Assembly: GCA_905214305.1 (NCBI GenBank)
Contig: CAJMLK010000027.1
Coordinates: 1 to 35,365 of the forward strand
DNA from: an uncultured bacterium
GTDB lineage: Bacteria > Desulfobacterota > Desulfovibrionia > Desulfovibrionales > Desulfovibrionaceae
Direction of reading: 5' to 3'
Length of the DNA: 35,365 nucleotides
The first letter of the stretch is position 1; every line of letters begins with the position of its first letter. A model generated the notes under the pieces. That model did no database searches, was not told the origin of the DNA, and saw only the letters and a list, made by a program, of their open reading frames with translations. Positions 8,206-16,190 of the stretch are shown piece after piece. The position numbers and the translations under genes were made by a program.

Positions 8206-8992
8206 AATCCGTAACCTTCATGTGGAGGTCAAGGGCACGCCCGTGCTCAAGGGCATAGACCTGCACGTCAAGCCCGGCGAAACGTTCATCCTCTTCGGGC
8301 CTAACGGTTCGGGAAAAACCACCCTGCTCATGACGCTTATGGGCGTTTCGGGATACACCGTCACCCGCGGGCAGATCATCTTCAAGGGGAAAGATATCAC
8401 CCATGCGCCCATGTATGAACGGGCGCGCCTTGGCATTGGCATGTCTTTTCAGCGGCCGCCCACCATCCACGGTCTGCCCACGGGCAAGCTTGTGGAGCTG
8501 TGCGGGCGCGGACGCCCTCTGGACGTGGAAGAAATGGCCCGCAGGGTGCATTTTGACCAGTTTCTGAACCGCGATGTCAATGCGGGCTTTTCCGGTGGCG
8601 AGATCAAGCGCTCCGAACTGCTGCAGCTCATGGCCCAGCAGCCTGATCTTCTGCTTTTTGACGAGCCGGAATCCGGCGTAGACCTTGAAAATATGGCCCT
8701 TGTGGGCAAAACCGTGCGCAGCCTGCTGGACGGCCTGCCCGAACGATGTTGCGCCACCCTGCGGCAACGCGAAAAAGCGCGCTCCACCAGCGGCCTTATC
8801 ATTACCCACACCGGGCATATTCTTGAATATGTCAACGCCCACCGGGGGCAGGTCATGTATAACGGCAAACTCTGCTGTGAAGCCGGGCCGCGCGAAATTC
8901 TCGACCATATCGCCAATCACGGCTATCAGGAATGTCTGCGCTGCCTGTCCGGCGACATGTTTGGCAAAATTGTGGAGGCCCCCCTCAAATGA
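8198..8992 (+). CDS. sufC: SufC-like Fe-S cluster assembly ABC ATPase
   Basis: This 264-residue cytoplasmic ATPase has Walker A GPNGSGKTT (residues 34-42), a SufC-like signature FSGGEIKRSELLQL, Walker B LLLFDEP followed directly by ESGVD, the SufC variant of the D-loop (ESGLD), and a late ITHTGHIL switch histidine. SufC drives conformational change in the SufB scaffold during Fe-S cluster assembly. The ATG at 8198 follows GGAG; it overlaps the previous gene by 8 bases and the next by 4 (ATGA). A short insertion (CCATLRQREKARSTSG, around residues 184-199) interrupts the region between Walker B and the switch histidine. Without SufD, SufS or SufU beside it, the pair resembles the minimal SmsC/SmsB system. 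Confidence 0.92.
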   Translation: MLEIRNLHVEVKGTPVLKGIDLHVKPGETFILFGPNGSGKTTLLMTLMGVSGYTVTRGQIIFKGKDITHAPMYERARLGIGMSFQRPPTIHGLPTGKLVELCGRGRPLDVEEMARRVHFDQFLNRDVNAGFSGGEIKRSELLQLMAQQPDLLLFDEPESGVDLENMALVGKTVRSLLDGLPERCCATLRQREKARSTSGLIITHTGHILEYVNAHRGQVMYNGKLCCEAGPREILDHIANHGYQECLRCLSGDMFGKIVEAPLK

Positions 8993-10152
8993 GCACAGTC
9001 AATCTTTCCCGGTACAGCTTCAGCGGCAACGAAGCCGCAGCCCCCATAGAAAACCTCGCCAGCCTGCCCGCCGCGGACAGGGAACGCCTTGTACTTGCGG
9101 GCATTGACGTGAACGATCATGCCGTGAGCGGCGCATTCATGCAGCTCAATCACGCCGGGGTTCACTGCCGCACAAGCCATGAAGGGCTTGACCTGATGGA
9201 CATCCGCGAGGCCCTTAAAAAATTCGACGGCCTGCCCCAGTACTACTGGAAGCTGCTTGATCCTGAAAAGGACGAGTTCACCCGCCTCACGCGCGAGCAT
9301 TGCAACGGCGGCTACTTTGTGCGCGCCCGAAAAGGGGCCAAGATCACCCAGCCCGTGCAGTCGTGCATGTTCATCAAGGGGCACGGCGCGGGCCAGAGCA
9401 TTCATAATATTGTGGTGGTGGAAGAAGGGGCCGAACTGCACATTCTGGGCGGCTGCGCCACGGCACACGACGCCAACGATACGGCCCATCTGGGCATTAC
9501 CGAATACTATGTGGAAAAAGGCGGCAAGCTCACCTTTACCATGATTCATAACTGGGGAACGAGCACCACGGTGCGCCCCCGCTCCGCGGGCATTGTGGAA
9601 GCCGGGGGAGAGTTTCAGAACAACTACATTCTGCTCAAGCCCGTGGCCGACCTGCAAATGTACCCGACCATGAAGCTGCAGGGCAGCGGTGCTGTGGCGC
9701 GCTTCAATTCCGTCATTGTCACGCCTGAAGGCTCCTACGTGGACTGCGGCAACCGCATTGAACTCAATGCGCCCGACACGCGCGGCGAAATCGTCTCGCG
9801 CACCCTGACCACCGGCGGAACCATCATCAACCGTGGCTTCATAGGCGCGTCCGCCGCTCCCGCCAGAGGACATCTGGAATGCAAGGGCCTTATTCTGGGC
9901 GGTGGGCGCATACACGCCATCCCGGAACTGGACAGCAATCAGGACGGCGTGGAGCTGTCGCATGAGGCTGCCGTGGGCAAAATCGCCCAGGAAGAAATAG
10001 AATACCTCATGGCGCGCGGTCTGGATGAAGATGAAGCAGCATCCACCATTGTGCGCGGCTTTCTTAATGTGGACATCATGGGCCTGCCCAACCAGCTGCA
10101 AAAAGCCATTGATGAGCAGATTGCGCTGCTGGAAACCGGCAACGCCATGTAA
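8989..10152 (+). CDS. sufB: SufB/SufD-like Fe-S assembly scaffold (SmsB type)
   Basis: This 387-residue protein belongs to the SufB/SufD family, which forms a beta-helix scaffold with SufC. It is shorter than E. coli SufB (495 residues), lacking much of the N-terminal region. By alignment from memory, Cys298 (LECKGL) and His325 (LSHEAAVGKI) fall at the positions of the essential E. coli SufB Cys405 and His433, so it should be a working scaffold rather than a SufD. The C-terminal EEIEYLMARGL and IVRGFL stretches are typical of the family. The ATG overlaps the sufC stop as ATGA, giving coupled translation; the frame extends upstream but within sufC. The homodimeric SmsC2B2 arrangement is inferred. 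Confidence 0.9.
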   Translation: MSTVNLSRYSFSGNEAAAPIENLASLPAADRERLVLAGIDVNDHAVSGAFMQLNHAGVHCRTSHEGLDLMDIREALKKFDGLPQYYWKLLDPEKDEFTRLTREHCNGGYFVRARKGAKITQPVQSCMFIKGHGAGQSIHNIVVVEEGAELHILGGCATAHDANDTAHLGITEYYVEKGGKLTFTMIHNWGTSTTVRPRSAGIVEAGGEFQNNYILLKPVADLQMYPTMKLQGSGAVARFNSVIVTPEGSYVDCGNRIELNAPDTRGEIVSRTLTTGGTIINRGFIGASAAPARGHLECKGLILGGGRIHAIPELDSNQDGVELSHEAAVGKIAQEEIEYLMARGLDEDEAASTIVRGFLNVDIMGLPNQLQKAIDEQIALLETGNAM

Positions 10153-10236
10153 GCAGCGACGGAAAACGCCTGCCCGTGCACGCGCAGTACCGCGCGTAAA
10201 ACAGCAGGCGAAAATGGCAGGCCGGGCATCTCCGGC

Positions 10237-10265
10237 TTGACCGCCAAACAACTTATGGCTATAGT
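10237..10265 (+). promoter_or_regulatory. Promoter of the tRNA gene
   Basis: TTGACC and TATAGT are separated by 17 bases, with the tRNA starting 11 bases after the -10 box. Both boxes match the sigma-70 consensus at five of six positions. Confidence 0.7.
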
Positions 10266-10276
10266 CCTCCTCCTTG

Positions 10277-10352
10277 GGGCCTATAGCTCAGTTGGTAGAG
10301 CCTCCGGCTCATAACCGGCCTGTCCCAGGTTCGAATCCTGGTGGGCCCACCA
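10277..10352 (+). tRNA. tRNA with CAU anticodon (Met, or possibly Ile2)
   Basis: All arms fold: acceptor GGGCCTA with TGGGCCC, D-stem GCTC/GAGC, anticodon loop CTCATAA (10308-10314), variable loop CTGTC, T-arm CCAGG-TTCGAAT-CCTGG and encoded CCA. The anticodon stem has four Watson-Crick pairs and a T-C mismatch at the 27-43 pair. The CAU anticodon and the absence of an initiator-type acceptor mismatch exclude the initiator. The loop closed by G-C pairs and the GGGCC acceptor also resemble tRNA-Ile2, in which TilS converts the wobble C to lysidine, so Met is the default but not certain call. Confidence 0.93.
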
Positions 10353-10362
10353 AGAAATCAGT

Positions 10363-10399
10363 AAAGCCCGTCACTGTCCGCAAGACTTTGACGGGCTTT
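10363..10399 (+). terminator. Terminator hairpin after the tRNA gene
   Basis: AAAGCCCGTCA pairs perfectly with TGACGGGCTTT over a 15-base loop, 10 bases after the CCA end. The stem ends in three T followed by GCAG, so the U-tract is short. Confidence 0.7.
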
Positions 10400-10642
10400 G
10401 CAGTTACAGGAAGTCCCTGTTCTTGCGGCCCACACGGCTGGCCTGCCGCATGAATCCGTGTGCGTTTTTCGTGGATGCATGCCCCCTTCTGCCTTTTTGG
10501 GCCTGCCGCAAACTTCTCGCCAGCCCGGGCGTTCCTGCCCCGGTCAGTGTTTTCGCAGCAATGGGCGCACACAGTGAGCAAACCCCGCTGTTCAAGCCGC
10601 CCATGCCCTGCTCCAACCCGCAACAAACCTTGCAGAACAATC

Positions 10643-11182
10643 ATGGAATCTTTAAACCATCAGCTTTTTCTGGCCCTGAACGCCGGTGACACGGCATCTT
10701 CTTTCGGCATCTGGGCCGCCCGCGTTCTGGCGGAATGGCCCATCGGCCTTGCTGCTGTTCTTGCTCTCGTTGCCCTGCTTGTGCAAAAGCAGCGCGGCGT
10801 GCTGGCGGGCCGCCTGCTGCTGACAGTGGTGCTGGCGATGGGCACGGCCTACTGCATCCGCAAGTTCCATTACAACCCGCGCCCCTTTGTTATAGGTCTC
10901 GGGCGCATGCTGATCGATCATGCCCCCACATCTTCCTTTCCCAGCTTTCACGCCACCTTTGTGTTTTCACTGGCCCTGCCCCTGCTCTTTCAGCAGGGTA
11001 CGCGCCTTTTTTCCCTGATCATCCTGCTGCTGGGGCTCATGACCGCCTGGGCACGGATATTTGCAGGTGTGCACTATCCTCTGGATATGGCGGGGGCTTT
11101 CATGACAGCTCTGGCAGCCGCCGTGGTGGCTGCCATGCTCGTTCGCCCGCGACGGGCATTGCGGCCCGGTCGGCTTCGCTGA
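10643..11182 (+). CDS. PAP2 family phosphatase, undecaprenyl-diphosphatase (BcrC) type
   Basis: This 179-residue membrane protein has about five helices and the three PAP2 motifs: K-x6-RP as KFHYNPRPF (about residues 74-82), PSFH (about 99-102, where BcrC has PSDH) and ARIFAGVHYPLD (about 138-149). BcrC-type enzymes remove phosphate from undecaprenyl pyrophosphate on the outer face of the inner membrane to recycle the carrier lipid for peptidoglycan and lipopolysaccharide; a lipid phosphatase with another substrate is possible. The start is the ATG at 10643, where similarity to the family begins, although the ribosome-binding site is weak; upstream frame is low-complexity. Confidence 0.85.
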   Translation: MESLNHQLFLALNAGDTASSFGIWAARVLAEWPIGLAAVLALVALLVQKQRGVLAGRLLLTVVLAMGTAYCIRKFHYNPRPFVIGLGRMLIDHAPTSSFPSFHATFVFSLALPLLFQQGTRLFSLIILLLGLMTAWARIFAGVHYPLDMAGAFMTALAAAVVAAMLVRPRRALRPGRLR

Positions 11183-11248
11183 ACACAGCCAGACCAGCGC
11201 TGCAAGCACATCCATAACATGCTGTAAATAAACAGGTATAAAATTATA

Positions 11249-11277
11249 TTGACACAGTTCAATAAAAGTTGAAATAT
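11249..11277 (+). promoter_or_regulatory. arsR promoter
   Basis: TTGACA at 11249-11254 is a perfect -35 box, followed after 17 bases by a poor -10 candidate AAATAT. The operator palindrome lies in the spacer, as expected for an ArsR-repressed promoter. Confidence 0.5.
11258..11273. promoter_or_regulatory. Putative ArsR operator upstream of arsR
   Basis: TTCAATAAAAGTTGAA is an inverted repeat TTCAA-N6-TTGAA. The 20 bases from here match the site upstream of arsM at 18 of 20 positions, which is the main support for it being a shared operator. Confidence 0.65.
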
Positions 11278-11283
11278 CATTCT

Positions 11284-11640
11284 ATGGAAACAGCACACGC
11301 CAGCAGCATATTTGAAGCCCTGTCGTCAGAAGTACGTCTGGACCTTTTCAGGCTGTTGGTAAAGTCCGCGCCCGGGGGTCTGGTAGCCGGTGAGATTGCA
11401 AAAATCCTGCAAGTGCCCGGAACAAACCTCTCCTTTCATCTGAAAGGCTTGTTGCACTCCGGCCTGATCAGTGTGGAAAAAGAAGGGCGCTTTCTGCGTT
11501 ACCGGGCCAACATCCCTCTTATGCTCGACACCATCGCCTATCTCACTTCCGAGTGCTGTGCCGGCCAGCCGGAGCAATGCCGACGCTACCGCGCACAAAG
11601 CGCTGTTTCACCCGCAGTTCTTCCGGGGTGGAACGACTAG
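11284..11640 (+). CDS. arsR: ArsR-family arsenic-responsive repressor
   Basis: This 118-residue protein is an ArsR/SmtB winged-helix repressor. The recognition helix region reads VPGTNLSFHLKGLLHSGLI (about residues 44-62) and is followed by the wing VEKEGRFLRY. The arsenic site is not in the recognition helix; instead a C-terminal cluster C91-C92-x6-C99 is present, the layout of ArsR proteins of the Acidithiobacillus type, which release DNA when As(III) binds. The ATG at 11284 is chosen because the core begins right after it; no good ribosome-binding site is visible, and a TTG at 11269 is an alternative. The TAG stop overlaps the second 128-bp repeat, which separates it from arsM. Confidence 0.9.
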   Translation: METAHASSIFEALSSEVRLDLFRLLVKSAPGGLVAGEIAKILQVPGTNLSFHLKGLLHSGLISVEKEGRFLRYRANIPLMLDTIAYLTSECCAGQPEQCRRYRAQSAVSPAVLPGWND

Positions 11641-11766
11641 AGCATTTAACACTTGAAATGCTCGCTTACGGCAGGCAAAAGCCTGCCTTCTCGCATTTCG
11701 TGGCAAGGATTTTCAAGAAAATCCTTGCAGAGCAGTTAACTCATTTCATTCGTTAACTGCTCTGGC
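11639..11766. repeat. 128-bp four-hairpin intergenic repeat, copy 2
   Basis: It is identical to 3097-3224 apart from two transitions (11664-equivalent T/C in CTCG(T/C)TTACGG, and C/T in GCCTGCC(T)(C/T)TCGC). All four stems are intact in both copies. Its first bases overlap the arsR stop codon (TAGAGCATTT). It lies between arsR and arsM. Confidence 0.9.
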
Positions 11767-11831
11767 ACAGAACGACAGCACCGGGTTGAGAACCCTGCTG
11801 CACCCTGAACATGAAGACTGCACGCCATAGA

Positions 11832-11847
11832 TTCAATAATACTTGAA
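11832..11847. promoter_or_regulatory. Putative ArsR operator upstream of arsM
   Basis: TTCAATAATACTTGAA has the same TTCAA-N6-TTGAA symmetry as the site ahead of arsR and sits 25 bases before the arsM start. A third TTGAA half-site follows 3 bases later (TTGAAATATTGAAATATTG). Confidence 0.65.
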
Positions 11848-11871
11848 ATATTGAAATATTGAGGATGTGTC

Positions 11872-12717
11872 ATGAAAAACACCGACAACAAGACCACCAG
11901 ACAGGACATTACCGAAACAGTTCGCGCAGGCTACGCGGCCATAGCCTCCGGGGAGCAGCGCTCGTGCTGCTCCGGCCGCCGCAGCGGACAGGCTGACCCC
12001 GCCCGGCTGGCGCAATCACTCGGCTATGACGCCAATACCCTTGAGCGGCTCCCTCAAGGAGCCAACATGGGCCTTTCATGCGGCAATCCGGTTGCTCTGG
12101 CAGCATTGCAGCAGGGCCAGACAGTGCTTGATCTGGGCTGCGGCGGCGGTTTTGACGTTTTTCAGGCCGGGGAGCGCGTCAAGGCAGCAGGTCGAGTCAT
12201 CGGTGTGGACATGACGCCGGAAATGCTCGCCAAAGCGCGGAAAAACGTCGCCTCCTACCGCGAGGTCACCGGCCTGAACAATGTGGAATTTCGGCTGGGA
12301 GAAATCGAGCATCTGCCCGTGGCAGACAACAGTGTGGACGTGGTTTTATCCAACTGTGTCATTAATCTTTCGCCTGACAAGGCTCAGGTGTGGCGCGAAA
12401 TCTTTCGCGTGCTCAAGCCGGGCGGCAAGACGGCAGTTTCCGATCTGGCGCTGCTCAAGCCGTTGCCCGACAGTATCCGCGCGCTGGCGGCCGCACTGGT
12501 AGGCTGCGTTGCGGGGGCCATTCTGGTAGACAGCAGCGCCGCCCTGCTCAGGCAGGCCGGGTTCTCCGACATGAAACTCGTGCCAAATCCGGGCTATGTG
12601 CAAAGCATGCGGGATTGGAACGACCCTCTTTATGCTGAAATCGCGGCGCTTCTTCCACAGGGAGAAAACCTGGCGGACTACGTGGTGAGCCTTTCCATAG
12701 AAGCCGTCAAACCATAA
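11872..12717 (+). CDS. arsM: Arsenite S-adenosylmethionine methyltransferase
   Basis: This 281-residue protein matches ArsM, which methylates As(III) using SAM. The SAM-binding motif is LDLGCGGGFDV (about residues 86-96), with the acidic strand end GVDMTPEM after it. The cysteines that bind arsenite are in their family contexts: an early CC pair (SCCSGRR, about 32-33), SNCVINL after the SAM domain and VGCVAGA further on; LSCGNP is also family-typical. GAGG precedes the ATG. It has its own copy of the ArsR operator, so it should be induced together with arsR by As(III). No arsB, acr3 or arsC is in the window, so methylation appears to be the only arsenic function encoded here. Confidence 0.94.
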   Translation: MKNTDNKTTRQDITETVRAGYAAIASGEQRSCCSGRRSGQADPARLAQSLGYDANTLERLPQGANMGLSCGNPVALAALQQGQTVLDLGCGGGFDVFQAGERVKAAGRVIGVDMTPEMLAKARKNVASYREVTGLNNVEFRLGEIEHLPVADNSVDVVLSNCVINLSPDKAQVWREIFRVLKPGGKTAVSDLALLKPLPDSIRALAAALVGCVAGAILVDSSAALLRQAGFSDMKLVPNPGYVQSMRDWNDPLYAEIAALLPQGENLADYVVSLSIEAVKP

Positions 12718-12878
12718 TGGCACATCGTAACGTGCGGGATGACATATACAAAGAGGCCACTGGCGAAGAGCAGCCCATGCCACCGCCAAAAGCGGCGTGG
12801 AATGGGGCAGGTTTTGGCCCTTTTTGCTGTCGCGATGCATTATCCTTATGCTTTTCCCCGTTTTCCTGCGTGTTTCGC

Positions 12879-12907
12879 TTGACATGCCCCAATACCCTTC
12901 GTAGAGT
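12879..12907 (+). promoter_or_regulatory. Promoter of the RRM protein gene
   Basis: TTGACA (perfect) and TAGAGT are 17 bases apart. Transcription would start near 12914 and leave a leader of about 97 bases before the RNA-binding protein, long enough for temperature- or self-regulation as in cold-shock genes, though no specific fold is evident. Confidence 0.7.
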
Positions 12908-13010
12908 CTGTTCACTTATTGGGTCCAGTATTTTTTTTGCCAGAGACTTTACACGGGTGTAAGGCTTCAAGCGGAAAGTCTGCACCCAGAACACAATACG
13001 GAGTCTCTAA

Positions 13011-13277
13011 ATGGCTACTTCCATCTATGTCGGCAATCTGCCCTGGTCCGCCACCGAAGACGCTGTGCGCGATCTTTTTTCCGCTCACGGTGATCCCCTT
13101 TCCGTCAAACTGATCTCTGACCGCGAAACCGGCCGCGCCCGCGGCTTCGGCTTTGTGGAAATGGAAGACGACGACGCGCAGAACGCCATCTCTGCTCTTA
13201 ACGGCATGGACTTTGGCGGTCGCGCTCTTCGCGTGAACAAGGCCGAAGAACGCCGTCCCGCCCCCCGCCGCTGGTAG
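13011..13277 (+). CDS. RRM-domain RNA-binding protein
   Basis: This 88-residue protein is a single RNA recognition motif with a short basic tail. RNP2 is IYVGNL (residues 5-10) and RNP1 is RGFGFVEM (about 44-51), with the aromatic residues that stack on RNA bases present. The tail EERRPAPRRW is arginine- and proline-rich. Bacterial RRM proteins of this size are abundant in cyanobacteria and deltaproteobacteria and are often cold-induced; the RNA targets are unknown. GGAG precedes the ATG. The gene has its own promoter and terminator. Confidence 0.95.
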   Translation: MATSIYVGNLPWSATEDAVRDLFSAHGDPLSVKLISDRETGRARGFGFVEMEDDDAQNAISALNGMDFGGRALRVNKAEERRPAPRRW

Positions 13278-13310
13278 TCCAGTTGCAGGGCAGGACATCT
13301 GCCTGATTAT

Positions 13311-13337
13311 AAAGGCCGCAAGCAATTGCGGCCTTTT
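13311..13337 (+). terminator. Rho-independent terminator of the RRM gene
   Basis: AAAGGCCGCAA and TTGCGGCCTTT form an 11-bp stem with a GCAA loop, followed by TTCTGTTTT. Confidence 0.85.
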
Positions 13338-13431
13338 CTGTTTTCTCCGCGCCTTCCGCCGCAACCAGTGGCCGGAACGCATCTGGATTCATCATCCCCA
13401 CAGCACTTTCCGCTCCGTGGATTTTTCATGC

Positions 13432-13460
13432 AAAAAGCCCCCGCATCTTCATGCGGGGGC
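13432..13460 (-). terminator. Rho-independent terminator of yajC-secD-secF
   Basis: On the complement GCCCCCGCAT-GAAG-ATGCGGGGGC is followed by TTTTTG, a canonical terminator 29 bases beyond the secF stop. Confidence 0.88.
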
Positions 13461-13488
13461 CAGAGCTTTGGTACGTATCATATGGCCG

Positions 13489-14592
13489 CTAGACCACGCC
13501 GTGCTCTCCCGGCCGCTCGTAGGTATCCTTCTTCTGCACCAGGCGCACGTAAAAGTCCGTGTTGCCAAGGCCCAGCAGGATGGCGGACGACACGTAGATG
13601 GAAGAAGCCGTACCCACTACCACGCCGATAAGCATGGTCAGCGCAAAGTCATGAATGACGCCGCCGCCAAGCAGGTAAAGCGCAAGGGTGGACAGGAATG
13701 TCGTGCCGCTGGTCAGGATGGTGCGCGAAAGCGTCTGGTTGACGCTCTTGTTGATAAGATGGGCCATGTCCAGTTCCGGCGTGGCCCGCAGATTTTCGCG
13801 CAAGCGGTCATAGATGATGATGGTGTCGTTGAGCGAAAAGCCCACCAGTGTCATCAGGGCCGCCATGACGTTAAGGTCGATTTCCACGTCCAGCAGCGAT
13901 AGCAGGCCCACGGTGATGGCTACGTCGTGCACAAGGCCCACCACTGCCCCCAGGGCAAAGTTGAGCCGCAACACAAAGCAGACAAGCACCGTTATGCTCA
14001 GGGCCACCAGCACAAGCCAGCCCATGCTCAGCCCGGTAAGCCCGGCGAGATAGATGCCTCCCCACAAGGCCCCTGCCATGATGGCGCCCGCCATCCAGCG
14101 CTGCTCAAAACGGCCTGAAATGTAGACCGCAATCAGCAGAATGGCGTAATACAGCGCGCTCAGGGCCTTGTTGGTCAGGTCAGCGCCCACCTTGGGTCCG
14201 ACAATTTCAAGGCGCACGATTTCGGCGGCATTGCCGGGAAAGGTCGCCGTCAGTGCGTCAATGACCGACGTGCGCAAGTGTGTGGCATCGGCGTTTTCAG
14301 CGCTGCTGAAGCGCAGCAGGTAATCCCGGCCGCCCTCACCGAAGCGCTGTGTGCTGATGCCGGGCAGAGCCGGAATATCCAGCCCCTTTTTCAGGGCTTC
14401 ATCGGCAACAGGCTCCTGAAACTGCACCTGAACGATAACGCCACCGGCAAAGTCGATGCCCATCTTGAGGCCGTTGCCCCAGATGGCCGAAATAATGCCG
14501 ACAAGAACAAGGAGTACGGAAATTCCGTAAACCCAGTAGCGTTTGCCTATGAAGTCGATATTTGTATCGTGCTTGATAAAGGTAAAACTCAT
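13489..14592 (-). CDS. secF: SecF protein-export membrane protein
   Basis: This 367-residue inner-membrane protein works with SecD and YajC to pull preproteins through SecYEG using the proton gradient. It has six membrane helices; the early MGIDFAGGVIVQVQF motif (about residues 45-59) and the conserved VGFSLNDTIIIYDRLREN stretch (about 257-274) identify SecF. The ATG at 14590-14592 is preceded by GGGAGG; the frame extends 19 residues further upstream into secD without support. It follows secD after a 17-base gap and ends just before a strong terminator. Confidence 0.97.
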   Translation of the reverse strand: MSFTFIKHDTNIDFIGKRYWVYGISVLLVLVGIISAIWGNGLKMGIDFAGGVIVQVQFQEPVADEALKKGLDIPALPGISTQRFGEGGRDYLLRFSSAENADATHLRTSVIDALTATFPGNAAEIVRLEIVGPKVGADLTNKALSALYYAILLIAVYISGRFEQRWMAGAIMAGALWGGIYLAGLTGLSMGWLVLVALSITVLVCFVLRLNFALGAVVGLVHDVAITVGLLSLLDVEIDLNVMAALMTLVGFSLNDTIIIYDRLRENLRATPELDMAHLINKSVNQTLSRTILTSGTTFLSTLALYLLGGGVIHDFALTMLIGVVVGTASSIYVSSAILLGLGNTDFYVRLVQKKDTYERPGEHGVV

Positions 14593-14609
14593 GACAGCCT
14601 CCCGGCGCG

Positions 14610-16190
14610 CTATATGCTCAGGCCCTTGGGACCGCAATGGCGCGCCCATTCTTCAAAAATGGCCCGCGAAACGAAGATGGCCGTAAACATGGAGGCAACA
14701 ATGCCCAGCCCCAGGGTTACCGCAAAGCCTCTGATGGGGCCTGTGCCAAACTGGTACAGAATGACCGTGACAATAATGGAGGTCAGGTTGGCGTCCGTAA
14801 TGGAAACCATTGCACGGTCAAAACCCGCGCGCACTGCCGCCAGTGGCGTAAGCCCCAGCCGCAGCTCTTCGCGTATTCGTTCGTAAATAAGCACGTTGGC
14901 GTCCACCGCCATGCCGATGGTCAGCACTATGCCCGCAATGCCCGGCAGGGTCAGGGTTGCGCCAAACGCTCCCATGCCGGCCATGACGATAAGCATGGTG
15001 AAACACAGCATGAGGTCAGCAATGAGACCGCTGACGCCGTAATACACGCCGATGAAAAGGATAACGGCGGCTGCGCCCACCAGAGCTGCCCTGATGCCGC
15101 TGTCAATGGCTTCCTGCCCAAGGGAGGGGCCGACGCTGCGCTCTTCAAGCACGGAAACAGGCGCAGGCAGCGAGCCTGCCCGCAGCACAATTGCCAGGTC
15201 CTGAGCTTCGGCAGTGGTAAAGTTGCCGGAAATACTGGCCTTGCCGCCGCCGATGCGCTCGCGGATGACCGGCGCGGAATACACCTTGCCGTCCAGCACG
15301 ATCGCCATGCGCCGCCCAACGCTTTCGCCGGTTACGCGCTCAAAAATGCGCGCCCCGCGTGCGTTGAAGCTCATGGTCACATAGGACTGGTTCATGTGGT
15401 CAAAGGCGGGGCGGGCGTCGGCCACGTCCTCGCCGGTGAGCATGGCGTCTTTTTCAACGGCAATGCGGCCTTCGGCTGCCGACTGACCGGGATTTTTTTC
15501 AAGCATGGGCAAAACCACAACGCCGGGGGGCAGCACGGCTTTGCCGGGGTCCACATCTTCTCGAACCAGATGAAATTCCAGGTGCGCGGTCTGACCGATG
15601 ATCTGCACTGCGCGACGCGGGTCGGAGATGCCGGGCAGCTGCACCTGAATGCGGTTGCCGGCCTGCTTGCGAATGTCCGGCTCGGCCACGCCGAACTGGT
15701 CAATACGGTTGCGGATGGTGCGCAGAGCCTGATCAAGGGCCATGTCTTCAAGCCGCTTTACCTCAACAGGGGTAAAGTGGGCCACATAGCGCAACTGGCC
15801 GCCTTCGCCCTCCTGGGGCTGAGCTACGTTGAGCTGGGGGAAATGGCGGGCAAGAATCTCGCGCAGCTTGCTCTCGTTTTCAGCGCGGGGCAGAATGAAT
15901 TCAAGGTTTGTGCCGCCCACGACGCGGGGCCGCAAAACAATAACCTTTTCATCCTGGGCCATGCGGCGCAAATCCTGCCCGGCCAGAGCCAGGGAATTGC
16001 TCACGGCCTTGGCTACGTCCACGCCCAGAGTCAGGTGTATGCCACCCTTGAGGTCAAGACCAAGGTTGATCTTGCTGGACGGCAAAACGCGCTCCAGAGC
16101 AGGCCCGATAACGGGCACGCTCGGCAGCGCGTACACAAGAGAAACAAGAAATACCAACGAAGCCAAGATCAGGCGCCAGCGCAGACCCAT
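14610..16190 (-). CDS. secD: SecD protein-export membrane protein
   Basis: This 526-residue protein has an N-terminal helix (about residues 7-22), a large periplasmic region starting with the NLGLDLKGGIHLTLGVD motif (about 42-58), and five C-terminal helices with the MAVDANVLIYERIREEL signature (about 428-444). It partners SecF in post-translocation pulling of preproteins. The length suits stand-alone SecD rather than a SecDF fusion. The ATG is preceded by GGAAGG. It lies 278 bases after yajC on the same strand, and no promoter or terminator is evident in that gap. Confidence 0.97.
   Translation of the reverse strand: MGLRWRLILASLVFLVSLVYALPSVPVIGPALERVLPSSKINLGLDLKGGIHLTLGVDVAKAVSNSLALAGQDLRRMAQDEKVIVLRPRVVGGTNLEFILPRAENESKLREILARHFPQLNVAQPQEGEGGQLRYVAHFTPVEVKRLEDMALDQALRTIRNRIDQFGVAEPDIRKQAGNRIQVQLPGISDPRRAVQIIGQTAHLEFHLVREDVDPGKAVLPPGVVVLPMLEKNPGQSAAEGRIAVEKDAMLTGEDVADARPAFDHMNQSYVTMSFNARGARIFERVTGESVGRRMAIVLDGKVYSAPVIRERIGGGKASISGNFTTAEAQDLAIVLRAGSLPAPVSVLEERSVGPSLGQEAIDSGIRAALVGAAAVILFIGVYYGVSGLIADLMLCFTMLIVMAGMGAFGATLTLPGIAGIVLTIGMAVDANVLIYERIREELRLGLTPLAAVRAGFDRAMVSITDANLTSIIVTVILYQFGTGPIRGFAVTLGLGIVASMFTAIFVSRAIFEEWARHCGPKGLSI

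Noticed and set aside
8749..8796. Insertion between Walker B and the switch histidine of the SufC-like ATPase as a frameshift
   Set aside because: The frame stays open, and conserved sequence resumes in the same frame, so it is a tolerated insertion rather than an error.
13417..13902. Plus-strand open frame across the secF terminator and 3' end
   Set aside because: It spans a strong terminator and lies antisense to secF, with no protein-like features.
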